From assembly GCA_027924585.1 (NCBI GenBank), contig BSBM01000252.1:1736001-1800000 (forward strand): a stretch of DNA of 64,000 bases. Reading direction: 5' to 3'. Positions 11,598-21,512 of this stretch are shown piece by piece (within the stretch, counting starts at the first letter, position 1; every line of letters begins with the position of its first letter). The position numbers and the translations under genes were made by a program. The DNA comes from Larix kaempferi (Eukaryota > Streptophyta > Pinopsida > Pinales > Pinaceae). The notes beneath the pieces are model-generated. The model saw nothing but the letters and a program-made list of their open reading frames with translations, was not told the origin of the DNA and did no database searches.

Positions 11598-12629
11598 CGT
11601 TGGCGGGAAAAACTACCCTATAGCAAGGAAAAAAATACTATCAACTGAAAGGGGATGATAGGTAAGCGTATTAACTGCGTTACATAAATGTTCATGAAAA
11701 TAAATAGGTTATAGGCCTTGAGAACATACCTTTCGAATGACATTTGATCCTAGCTCTTATTCGATCTTGCGCTCGATCCTCAAGTCTACCTCTCATTCAC
11801 TAAACCTGAATACAAGTACCTTTCTCAGCATATCTTGGATAATATATAATGATGGAAAAAGACAAAGCAATTTAAACATCCAATATTAACCCAAAACAGA
11901 TCCAAACAAGTATATCACTTCAATAAACACTTAATTTGGGACAAGAAAGATGCTTCAACCTTTTATTGTCAAATGCAAATTGATGTTACAAAATATACCT
12001 GACTTTGTGACATGCTCCTGCAACTTGATCCTTGGATCCTGCTCTTCTCTGGCTTGGATATCTTCCAGCATAAACTCCTCCAATGTAAGCTTCTCTTTAA
12101 AAGTCTCTTAATAACATTCATGTCTCTAACCCCTCTCTTTATTCTTCCCTGTATTTATAGGATAGGAGAAGAAGTTCAGGTCGAGAGATGGTTATGAAGG
12201 AAGTTGGGGAAGTTGGGAAACCAACTACAACTAATCCTCTTCATGAAATTAATTATTTTTTAATCATCTTTTGAGATGTATGCTACTATTGTTCAGTGAA
12301 GTAGCGTTTAGAGCGCTACTATAGTGCTTGTAAACTAGCGCTCATCACTTTTTGAATGTTGAGCGCTACTCTGCTGAAGAGGAGTAGCGCTCATGAGGCT
12401 TGAGCGCTACTACTACACACTGGAGTAGGGTACAGGAGCTAGTCTATTGAAGTAGAGCAGCGCTCATATATGAGAATGACATTTTTAGGTTTTTTCTAGT
12501 TTTGTCAGGAGGTGGAGTAAGTCAAAATCTCATCTAGGGTCAACATGCTCCTCCATCCAAGTTGTCCTTTTGTGTGATCAACAACTCAAGGTGATCACGG
12601 ATGGAGAGGTGCAGGTTTGGCCTATAACA
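11598..12629 (-). repeat. Element D 3' LTR
   Basis: This LTR is 1032 bp, against 1033 bp for its partner, with long identical stretches. The minus-strand start is TGTTATAGG. The left terminal base is changed (CGTTGG instead of TGTTGG). A TATAAATA box lies at 12152-12159 (minus) and the GAGCGCTAC hairpin cluster at about 12295-12470. Confidence 0.92.
12361..12392. promoter_or_regulatory. Perfect 11-bp-stem hairpin in D 3' LTR
   Basis: GAGCGCTACTC at 12361-12371 and its exact complement GAGTAGCGCTC at 12382-12392 flank a 10-nt loop. The same hairpin occurs in the other LTR at 26521-26552 with a changed loop. It lies upstream of the TATA box, in U3. Several further AGCGCT motifs surround it. 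Confidence 0.75.
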
Positions 12630-15294
12630 GATACCCCCTAAGGTGTGAGTTCAGAGGGAAACAATGGCCGAAATACATTATAATCCAAAGCCAGAGGAGG
12701 AGCAAAGAACCGCGGAAACAAGTCACAAGAACACCTGAAACAAAGATCAAGGTCAGCAAGCAATTACATCTTTGACATCATATAGATGTGCAGTGTGATA
12801 CAACATGATCTCTGATACATAACAAGGAGATGTATATATAGCATGGCCACTTGGAATACAAGCGTGGATCCATGTCAAACTGAGAGATTATAGCCATAAC
12901 AACAAACTGGAGCTATGTCTCATGGAGAGCCGAATATAAGTGAGGCTCAGTCTTGCGCAACTTGGGTGATAACAGAATGAGGTAATGTCATCCAAAATCC
13001 CAAGGTCTTCATCCGAAAAACTCTGGGTACAAAACCTAACCATGTGAATAGATGAGCTGACAGTCGAACATGGGGGGTATCGTTTGATTACCGGTCATTG
13101 ATGTATACCATTAACAAACGTGAGGAATTCCACAGATAATGATGATGGGGCCCAATATACCAAGTACGGTCCGCCAAGTGTGAATAGATGGACTTGGAGT
13201 CGAACACTTAGGGATCTTGTCGAAGAAGAGACATTGATGTATTCTCAACATTCAACAACGAGAAAAATTTCCATTGGTGACTGCAATTTCCAAGGTACTA
13301 ACCGAAACTCTAAAATTCATTCCCAGAGTGAAATGAGTTGATGTCGATGGGAAGAAGTCCGTTGGAAGGGAGGCCTTAAGGCATCCTCCATCATCCAACT
13401 CGAGGAACACTCAACATGTATGAGCTGATATGGAATAATATGTAACAAGACTGACACTAGGATGGCCGACACATGAGGTCAAAGTAAACTACAGAATGGC
13501 CGACACAGGGTATATCCTTGAATAGTGAGCACGACATAAAGTGACTCAGGTAGTTTCCGACATAATGGGGTAAATGATAAGCTTGAAATGTAAGAGACAT
13601 TATCAAACCCTCCATATGGTTGGAAGAATAACCACCCGGGGGAGTAAACAACTCGGAGATCAATTTCACCTTGAGGTCAAAAAATAAACCCAACCGACAA
13701 GATAGACTCAAGTAGGTGTTGTGTTCAAGGATAGAACTGAATAAACTGCGCTTTGACATTTGAAGATATGACACATCTTTCCCATCCCTTATTCATTTTA
13801 GATAACAGAATGCCTTTCTTGTTGTTTTAACGAGTCCAAGAAAGAATGAAAACTCAATAGATCCAACCATGTAAAAAGTTTAATGAGCCCATGGGAGGAA
13901 GACTCAGGACCTTCTTCATTGTTTACAGAGTTCGAAGAAGAGATAAAAGATTACTCTATATTACTGATCTCTAGATTTTAATATCGAGCTGAGATCTGTT
14001 CTTGCTCGCCGGTGTTTTCAATTTTAAGGAGTCTGAAAAACTTAAATAATAACTCCATATATCTGCTCGTGGATTTTAGTATCGAGTCCAAGCATATTAA
14101 TGCTCGTTGGTGTTTTCCTGTTTATAGAGTATGAAAAGCTTAAACAATCCTCTTTTCACCTATCCGTGGATTTTATATCGAGCCCGTATTGGTTTGTGAT
14201 CGGCGGTGTTTTCTTGTTTATAGAGTTGAAAAACTTAAACAGTCCTCTACTTACCCTCTCGTGGATTTCACATCGAGCCCGAGTAGGTGAATGCTCGCTT
14301 GGTATTTTCATGTTTAGAGAGCCTGAAAACCCTAAAGAAAAGGCTCCAAAAGGTCCTTTTTCATGCAGTTAGTCTCCTCCCCCGAAAAAGTATAAAACAA
14401 AGGGAAAAGAACTCTTCTAGCGCATACAGAAATATACCTATAGTATACCTTTTCCGTAATTAATCCACCTAGGCCCGGAAAAGGGATAATTCTATACCTG
14501 AGTGGATGAGCCTTCGATTACTTTAACGAGCTCGAAGAGGACAAGCTTGCTCAGCAATCTTGTTTAGGTTTAAATAGTCCAAACAAGAGCTTAAAATGAC
14601 TTAAAGGTCATCTTCTAGGATCATAGCTTCATACTTTTCCAAAACTAGGTCTTCAAAAAAATATTAGTTAATGCAACAAAAAATCTCAAATGATATATGA
14701 ATTTGAACTATTAACTAGTTGACAAGGTCTAACATCGAGAATTTTTAAACTTAGGAGATCGATCCTACAAAAAATTAAGGAAAAATGCAAGCTGGATTAG
14801 TATTACACCATATGTATGTTTCAATTGATTAATTAGGTGAAATTTTTTTGAAACTATAGAGAACTAAACAATGGTGGGTAAATAATTAAAATCCAATTCA
14901 TATATATAATTTCATTTTAAAATTCAATTTCCAATTTTTTTTTGTAGGGAAAAGATTTGGGTCAAACTTGGCATTTTCAAATCTCCGTGGTGATCAAAAC
15001 AAGCATCCAAACACCGTTCTTCTTCCACCAAGTGAGTTAGAATCTTCCCTACTTGCATTTTTATGGTTTAGTTTTTATTTTTTAAGCCAAAAATTGCTTG
15101 CCACGCAATGCTCACAACTCTTACTGCGCGGGCACTACTGTGTAACAAGAGGAGTAGCGTGTAAAGGAGATGAACTCTACTATGCTCAAACAGGGTAGCG
15201 CCCATACGTTACTGTGTAGTATACACAGTAGCGCTCAAGCTTGAAAACCTAAAAGCAAGCATTGAGACTAAAAAAATGTCACTTTTTGTGCAGG
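12630..15294. other. Element D 3' non-coding region
   Basis: No protein domain is recognised in 2.7 kb. It holds a tandem repeat with a period near 95 bp at about 13976-14340 and a short stretch at 15110-15245 rich in GTAGCGC motifs, including a 9-bp-stem hairpin (15210-15230, loop GTA). Possible upstream exon material of the antisense ORF may lie near 14940-15290, where T-rich tracts end in AG. Confidence 0.5.
13976..14340. repeat. Diverged tandem repeat, about 95-bp period, in D
   Basis: About four copies share GTGGATTTTA, ATCGAG, TGCTCG.TGGTGTTTTC and GAAAA.CTTAAA. GTGGATTT occurs near 14070, 14165 and 14260, giving the period. The copies are diverged, so the amplification is old. Confidence 0.75.
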
Positions 15295-16530
15295 ATGGTT
15301 CTTCAATGGAGGGAGAGAGAACATGAAGACATGGATAGGCTGGCTATGCAAGACCCGGCCGCTCTCCATGCTCTCTGAAGATGCGGTTTATTGAAGTTTT
15401 ACCGAACCATAAACATAAGGGCCCTAAACAAATTATTTCGAAGGCTTATTCAGTCCTGGGATGTGGATACCAATACTTTTGTCATCCGTGGGAAATCTTT
15501 GGAGCTTACAGTTGATGACATTTATTTCATTACTGGTCTCTCACGAAGGGGAGATGTAATAAATCTCAAAGGGTCTTCTCATGTGGGCATAAGGTCTATG
15601 CAAGAGTATTTGAATACATATTGTGTGGCTGGAGCTAAGAAATCAGGAAGCCAAATCTTGATTTCTGCCATTGAAGGCCTCCCCTTGAAGGTGATAGTGA
15701 GTATGATTAACCGAGTGGTAGGTAGTGCCTCACTACACCTAGCTTCCAGGTACTCTATGCATGTTGGTGTACAATGCTTACACGATCATGTATATGATTG
15801 GTGTACTAGTTTACTGACGAGCATGAAAGTTCAATTGACAAGTTGTAAATCCGGCACAATGAAGAATTTTGGGTACGATAGCATTTTGTGTACTTTCTTC
15901 TTTGAGAGGATGCCTGCTATTAGTTTGGGGATGCCTCTACCTTAGGTTAACCCTCGTGAGCTCAGACTAGGCCGTTGGGGTGACATATTCCTCCACCAGG
16001 GTGGTGGGAAAAGTCACTACTGTTATCATACTGATGATTTTTGGGGGTGGTGGGAGAGGCAAGTGCCCGCTTTCAAGCAGTTTCCATATGCTGGATTGGA
16101 TTTATGTCATGATCCAGAACTGGTGCTTCCTCCAAGTGGAGCCTGGGGAGATATTGGTATGTTTAATTTTTGAGAATTATTTAATTTTTTCAAACTTTTC
16201 AAGTATTTGATTTTTATGAATGAATTTTGAAGTGCTAAACAACTGTCATATGCAGATCTTGGGCCTGTCCGTCCTGAGGGACATCCTACCATCTTTGTGA
16301 GGCTAGCTGATATTACTGCAGCAGATGCTATGTTGGGGACCATAGAGAGAAAAGTGAGTCGGTTGACTCATGAAGTTCTTGCATGCCGTATGGATCAGAT
16401 ACCTATTGATATGCAGGAAGATGTAGTTGGGGTGCCCCCAGCATGGCTTACGGTGTCGCGGAAGATAGCTAGGCTAGTCATATGATATCGCAATGTAGTA
16501 GATGATGATGAGGTCCCTCCTTCTCCATAG
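15295..16530 (+). pseudogene. Antisense plant-mobile-domain-like ORF with an intron
   Basis: This ORF runs opposite to D's gag-pol and converges on it. An ATG at 15295 is in frame with the open stretch 15391-15945 (TNTFVIRGKSLELTVDDIYF, then ITGLSRRGD), which resembles plant mobile domain proteins found in transposons. The frame continues past a TAG (15943-15945) as PRELRLGRWGDIFL up to GAWGDI, then meets a GT-AG intron of 99 nt (16157-16255; donor GTATGT, acceptor ATATGCAG, branch-like TGCTAAAC). Exon 2 reads DLGPVRPEGHPTIFVRLADI and ends near 16530. In-frame stops at 15376, 15943 and 16483 make this copy a pseudogene. CAG just before the ATG could be an upstream acceptor. Antisense extra ORFs are known in Tat-type elements; the function is unknown. 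Confidence 0.75.
16157..16255 (+). other. Predicted intron of the antisense ORF
   Basis: It has the donor G|GTATGT, a T-rich body and the acceptor ATATGCAG|AT. Removing the 99 nt joins GDI to DLGPVRPEG in frame (phase 1). Without splicing the frame is lost. Confidence 0.75.
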
Positions 16531-16709
16531 GAGAGGGATACATTCTATGTATATATTTTTGAGGCTACTATGCCTAGTTTTGTACTTTTATGGCATGACT
16601 TGATAGACTTGTGATCCAAAACTCATATATTTTTTGATACAGTATCGGCTATATACAGTATCGGTTATTTACATATGTATGTGTTTGAATTTTATGTGTG
16701 CAATGTTGT

Positions 16710-17177
16710 TTATGAAAGTGTATGATACAAATGCCAATCTAACACATAGTTTGCTAATGAATAAACTAATGCGTTTAAATTTCTTGGAATTTGTTCATAT
16801 ATAATAGAATCGAACTGTCTTTCCAATAGTCTAACTCGTAGAAACTGACGTAGCAATCCAGGATTTCTAATCTGGTAGACATATGTTAACTGAAATACAA
16901 TTAGTTGTGAGTCAAGTCTTACCTCCAAATGTGAAATGCCATGACTGAGAGCATCTCGGAGAAGTTCTATAACTGCACTGAATTCAACAACATTATTCAT
17001 GGTAGGACCCAAACAAATCCCCCCTGAAAAGACAAGTTGGCCAGCGGGTGAGTAAATGACCCAAGCTGCTGCAGTCAACTGATAGGTGTGGCGACAGGCA
17101 CCATCAGCAAATCCTAAGAAATGTTCGGTTGACATCTGGTACACGAATCGAAAAAAACACATAAAATTAACTAACAA
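16710..17177 (-). CDS. Archaeal-type RNase H (second RNase H) of element D
   Basis: An open frame of 155 residues lies directly after the integrase. It shows an RNase H fold of the RVT_3/archaeal type: FADGACR (Asp), NNVVEFSAVIELL (Glu) and VRLDSQLIV (Asp), with a possible last acid in VLDWHL. The likely functional start is the internal Met of MSTEHFLGFADG. Such a domain cuts the RNA strand of RNA-DNA hybrids during reverse transcription. A second RNase H of this type marks Tat-lineage elements; here it lies 3' of the integrase. Unlike most ORFs in the window it has no internal stop. It may be made as part of the Pol polyprotein. Confidence 0.8.
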   Translation of the reverse strand: MLVNFMCFFRFVYQMSTEHFLGFADGACRHTYQLTAAAWVIYSPAGQLVFSGGICLGPTMNNVVEFSAVIELLRDALSHGISHLEVRLDSQLIVFQLTYVYQIRNPGLLRQFLRVRLLERQFDSIIYEQIPRNLNALVYSLANYVLDWHLYHTLS

Positions 17178-17238
17178 GCATAACGAAAACTAGCTTTACA
17201 AAAATATACAGCTATGTTACAAGAAAAAGTACGTCAGC

Positions 17239-18450
17239 CTAAGCGTGGTACTTCTTCAGGTAGAGCCCATTTCTAGGCTCGGCCAACTTATTACCTTCGT
17301 AATCTATCAGTTCATAGGCACCTTTCTTCAGTACTTTGGAAATTATAAAAGGTTCGAGCCACCTAGATTTGAATTTGCTAGGTCCTAGGGGTTCTTTATC
17401 TTGATCCCAAAGTAGGACCAAGTCTCCTTCAATGAAAACCCTAGGTTTGACGGATTTGTCATACTGTCCTTTGAATCATTTTTTGTGGACCTCGTTTGTT
17501 GTGAGCGCGTCACGGCACTGTTCATCTAGATTTTCTAAGTGTAACAAACATTCTTCTAGTATTGAAGTATCTGGTAGTAACTGAACTGCTAGTTTTAGCG
17601 AAGGAATCTCGCATTCAATCGGTACGACTACTTCTATCCCATTCACAAGTTGGGAGGGAGAGAATCTGGTAGCAGTCTTAACGTTGGCTCGGTAATCCCA
17701 AAGAGCTGGGTACAACATGATGTGCCAGTTATTTCGACTGGCATTAACAGTTCTCTGCAGTATAACTTTTAAAGTTTTGTTCACTGTTTCGACTTGTCCA
17801 TTTTCCTGTGCATAGTATGAAGACGAATGTTCTTGTCGAAAACCAAGCATTGTATACAACTCGGTCATCATGCTATTTTGGAAATGACTGCCATGATCAG
17901 TCACTATCTCTTTAGGTATGCCAAACCGTGCAATAATTTGATTAAACACGAAATAAGCGGCAGTTTCTCCATCTGCCTTGACAGTAGGCATTTCCTTCAC
18001 CCACTTAGTAAAGTTGTCAACGACAACGATGATGTAATGATGTCCTCCAGCTGAAACTAGATTGCAAGTCATGTAATCAACCCCCCATTTTGTGAAGGGA
18101 CCTGCTGTAATCATAGGATGAAGAGGAGCTGGGTGTGCCCTCATTTTCTTAGTGAAAAACTGACACGGATGACAGCGTTTCACTGCTGCCACACAATCTT
18201 TAAAGATCGTGGGCCAAAAATATCCAACACATAGTATCTTCTGAGCTGTTGCCAACCTAGAAAGATGTACCCCACAAGCTCCACTGTGGGCATCATTTAA
18301 TACTGCTTTGGCTTCTTCTTGAGTTAAGCAACGTCACAAAATGGAATCTACCCCTCGTCGATACAAAGTATCTGAGATGATGAGGTAGTTCTTCGCATGG
18401 CTTTTGAGTTTGCGTCGCTCTTCTTGAGAAAAATTAGTAGGACACCTAAA
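17239..18450 (-). pseudogene. Element D integrase
   Basis: The zinc-binding HHCC region is visible at about 18310-18150 (DAHSGACGVH and CHPCQ). The catalytic core (18255-17476) has WGVDYM (Asp), TDHGSHF (Asp) and QENGQVE (Glu), so the D-D-E triad is present. A C-terminal part (17421-17239: FKSRWLEPFIISKVLKKGAY) resembles the GPY/F module. Frame breaks occur near 17460 and in the zinc region. The enzyme inserts the DNA copy into the chromosome, and the 5-bp target duplication fits this family. Confidence 0.85.
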
Positions 18451-18453
18451 AGG

Positions 18454-20523
18454 CTAGAGACATACTAAGATATCCTCATACCATGGGTCAGAGGAAGCAA
18501 TGATGAAGATATGTTCATCTGGGAATGATGATTCTTCCTCAACGTGTTCTAGGTCACTTGGAAACTCTAAGATTAGCTCAGCGAACACTATTGATTTCTT
18601 CGACTTGGCCGATTGGAAGACCAAATCGAAATCCTGTAGGATTACAATCCATTTATTATATTTCTCATTGATGATTCGTCGGGTGAGAACGTACTGGAAA
18701 GGATTGACTTCTGCTATCACAGTAGTAGTTCGTAAAAGTATATAGTGACGAAGCCTCTGTACCGCATAGACCGCAGCAAGTGCTAACTTCTCAACGTGCG
18801 AATATTTAACCTCAGGGGCTATCAATGCGCGAGAAAGATAGTAGACAACATGCTCTTGGAGCGTATCGTCTTCCTGAACTAAAACTATACCAATTGTATT
18901 AAGAGACGCTGTCAGATATAAAAGAAAATATTTTGCATAGTCTGGCGGGCTCAACAAGGGTGTTGAAAGGAGTGCCTTTTTTAAGGCTTCAAAGGATGCT
19001 TGACCAGCCTTGTCCCACACAAAGTAGGAGTCTTGTTTGAGTAGCCTCATAAAACGTTTAGTAATTTTAGCATAGTTTATGATGAATCGCCGTAAGAAAT
19101 TAGACATGCCCTACAGACTTTGGAGTTGTCGCAAGGTGTGAGGAGGAGGCAGATTTACAATTGCCTCTATTTTCAGTGGGTCGACCATTATGCCACGACT
19201 GGAGACAATAAATCCCAATAGACATCCCGATTCAACACAGAACACACACTTATCAGGATTCAAATGAATCTTATATTGTCTGCATCTTTCAAACACCTGT
19301 CTAAGATGAGCTGGATGATCCCGTCTCTTTCGAGATCGCATGGGGAGATCATCCAAGTAAGGTTCTACTATGTGTTTAATATCATGAAAAGCGAAATTCA
19401 TCACACACTGGAAGGTAGCTCCAGCATTCTTCAAGCCAAATGGAATCTTCCGGTAAGCGAAGGTCTCCCACGAGAAAATGAAAGTTGTTTTATGCTGGTC
19501 CTCAGGTTTGATTTGTATTTGATTGTATCCCGAAAAACCGTCCATGAAAGAGAACATCTCATGTCCTGCACAAGCATCTATGATTTGATCGATAAACGGT
19601 GTAGGATAGTTATCTTTCGGACAAGCTTTAATCAAGTCCTGGAATTTAGTATAGACTCTAATGGTACCTTGCTTCTTATCAACCGGAATGGGGTTTGAAA
19701 CCCATTCCGTCATGTCAATCGGATAGATGAAACCGGCTTTAACCAAATTTTCAACCTTCGCCTTGATGGCGACCGCTTTTCTAGGGTTCACAGGACGGAG
19801 CTTTTGTCTCACAGGTTTTGCATTAGGGTATGTCGTGAAGACATGCTCCATGATGGCTGGGTCTATACCTAGCATCCCCTCATATGACCAGGAAAAAACG
19901 TCACGGAATTCTTTAAAAAGTTTTGTATACAGAGCAATACCTTCTGGAGAACAGTCTGCACCAATAAAAATGTTTTCCACGACCCCGGGTTTGGTGGAAA
20001 TGTTGATCGAAATTGTTCTTGATATATTAGCCATATGTCCCTCAGCATAAACAGCTCTCGAAGTAGAAGGAGAATATGACAAATCAACCAATCCACCGGG
20101 TCTCACAGGGAATTCCCCTCTCTCAATCCTATCTAGATCTGGAAGCATGTAGGACCTGTGGTGCATATGTTCCCATGGTTGGTCCAGGCCCATCATGACT
20201 TCTAAGATGGCTTCATCAGACGTAAAAACCGTGTCTAAACAATCGAAGGAGTGAGTGGAATTGAGTGACCATGAAGGAGCATAGTCCATATCTGACTTAG
20301 CAGAGACTGGCGGAGTCATGATATGTTCCATTGCAGCATGTTTTGTTTCCATAGAGGCCACTTCTGCAATGGATGGAGGCACAAAAGGTTCTGATGTAGT
20401 GGGAAGGATCCAAGGATCAGTTCTTAAACCAATCATGAATGTTTCGGTAGCAGTACCCACATTAGAATGCATAAAAAGAACAGGGGAGGGGAGCTCGAAA
20501 GTGCCCATTAACGACCTGTACAA
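18454..20523 (-). pseudogene. Element D reverse transcriptase and RNase H
   Basis: The RT (20523-19111) contains FSFMDGFSGYNQI and VEPYLDDL, so the catalytic aspartates are present. A single TAG (19110-19112) separates it from 19107-18454 in the same frame, where the text continues NFLRRFI; the family normally has Gln there, so a C-to-T change is likely. The RNase H part reads LYLTASLNTIGIVLVQED, where the usual first catalytic Asp is Thr (compare HSDALDKAIG in element C). Text such as VEKLALAAVYAVQRLRHYIL is typical of Tat elements. The separate archaeal-type RNase H at 16710-17177 may supply the activity. Confidence 0.88.
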
Positions 20524-20604
20524 CCCTGCTCCTAAACTCTCATTAACCAGGGTAGTTTGATCAACTAAGGGAATTGTGGTCTCTAAAGAAGTCTGGTTGT
20601 TTCT

Positions 20605-21369
20605 CTAAGTGAAAGAAATTTGATCAACTGTAACGACCTTACCTTCAAACGGGAACATAACAACTCGAAAAATTGCCGATGCAATAGCTCGCATGGCATA
20701 TGTCCAGCTCCTCCCTAATAACATATTGTAATCAAGCGGAGCATCCAGAACTTCTACTTCTACAACTGTCTTACCGGCCAATGTGACATCAAATGATGGC
20801 AAAACCCCATGTGGGCGGAAAGTCCTGCCATCAAATGCAGTAAGTAGTGTGTTAGAAGGGGTTAACTCGGGAGAACCCAAAGCTTTCCAAAAGGAAATTG
20901 GCATTATGCAGGTCGACGCGCCCTCATCTACTACAGCTCTTATGATGGTCATTGGGCCATGGATGACTTCAATCTGAAGAGCAACGTGGTAGGGCAACTG
21001 GTATTTGATATCAGCCATATCAAATCGTGCAGACATGTTAGAGGATTCCATACTTCCAATAGCTACCAGAAGTACATTCCATTGTAAAGAACAAATTTGC
21101 AAGACTTCTAAGGTAGACATGGCACAAGGGGTCTGGGCTAAATATTCAACCACATTGTAGTTGGAGGCGGCCCGAGTGTTGGGATTGTGCGATGCCTGTT
21201 TCAAGACACGTTTCGGGATCTTGGGCATTGGGTCCACAGGTATGAGGAGTGGAGTGGAGGATTCTGGAATCTCTTTATCCTTTTTTTGTTCGTCCAGGGT
21301 ATAATTCTTGGCTCTCATTTGTAAGAGTGCATCCGAATTAACCATGTTAATAAAAGTTTGATCAACCAT
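20605..21369 (-). CDS. Element D aspartic protease
   Basis: A single open frame of 254 residues. The active-site region is AVVDEGASTCIMPISFWKAL and the flap/C-terminal region is VEVLDAPLDYNMLLGRSWTY, both typical of retropepsin-like proteases of Tat-type elements. It would cut the Gag-Pol polyprotein. It lies between the gag zinc-knuckle region and RT in the expected order. The frame is intact, but the neighbouring gag and RT are broken. Confidence 0.85.
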   Translation of the reverse strand: MVDQTFINMVNSDALLQMRAKNYTLDEQKKDKEIPESSTPLLIPVDPMPKIPKRVLKQASHNPNTRAASNYNVVEYLAQTPCAMSTLEVLQICSLQWNVLLVAIGSMESSNMSARFDMADIKYQLPYHVALQIEVIHGPMTIIRAVVDEGASTCIMPISFWKALGSPELTPSNTLLTAFDGRTFRPHGVLPSFDVTLAGKTVVEVEVLDAPLDYNMLLGRSWTYAMRAIASAIFRVVMFPFEGKVVTVDQISFT

Positions 21370-21512
21370 AGCATGTGTAGTGCCCCCAGTGTTGGAGGTG
21401 CCAGAAGTTGAGCTCTGCCCCTTAGGGAATGGATCTTCAGTATGACAGGATTCTTTTCTCGTAATAGCTTCTGGGGTTCTTCAAGCAGAGGGAATTGGTG
21501 AGTAAGGTGGTC

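Noticed and set aside
12000-12200. Possible host gene fragment (61-codon frame repeated at 26172-26423)
   Set aside because: Both frames lie at the same position in the two LTRs of D and cross the TATA region.
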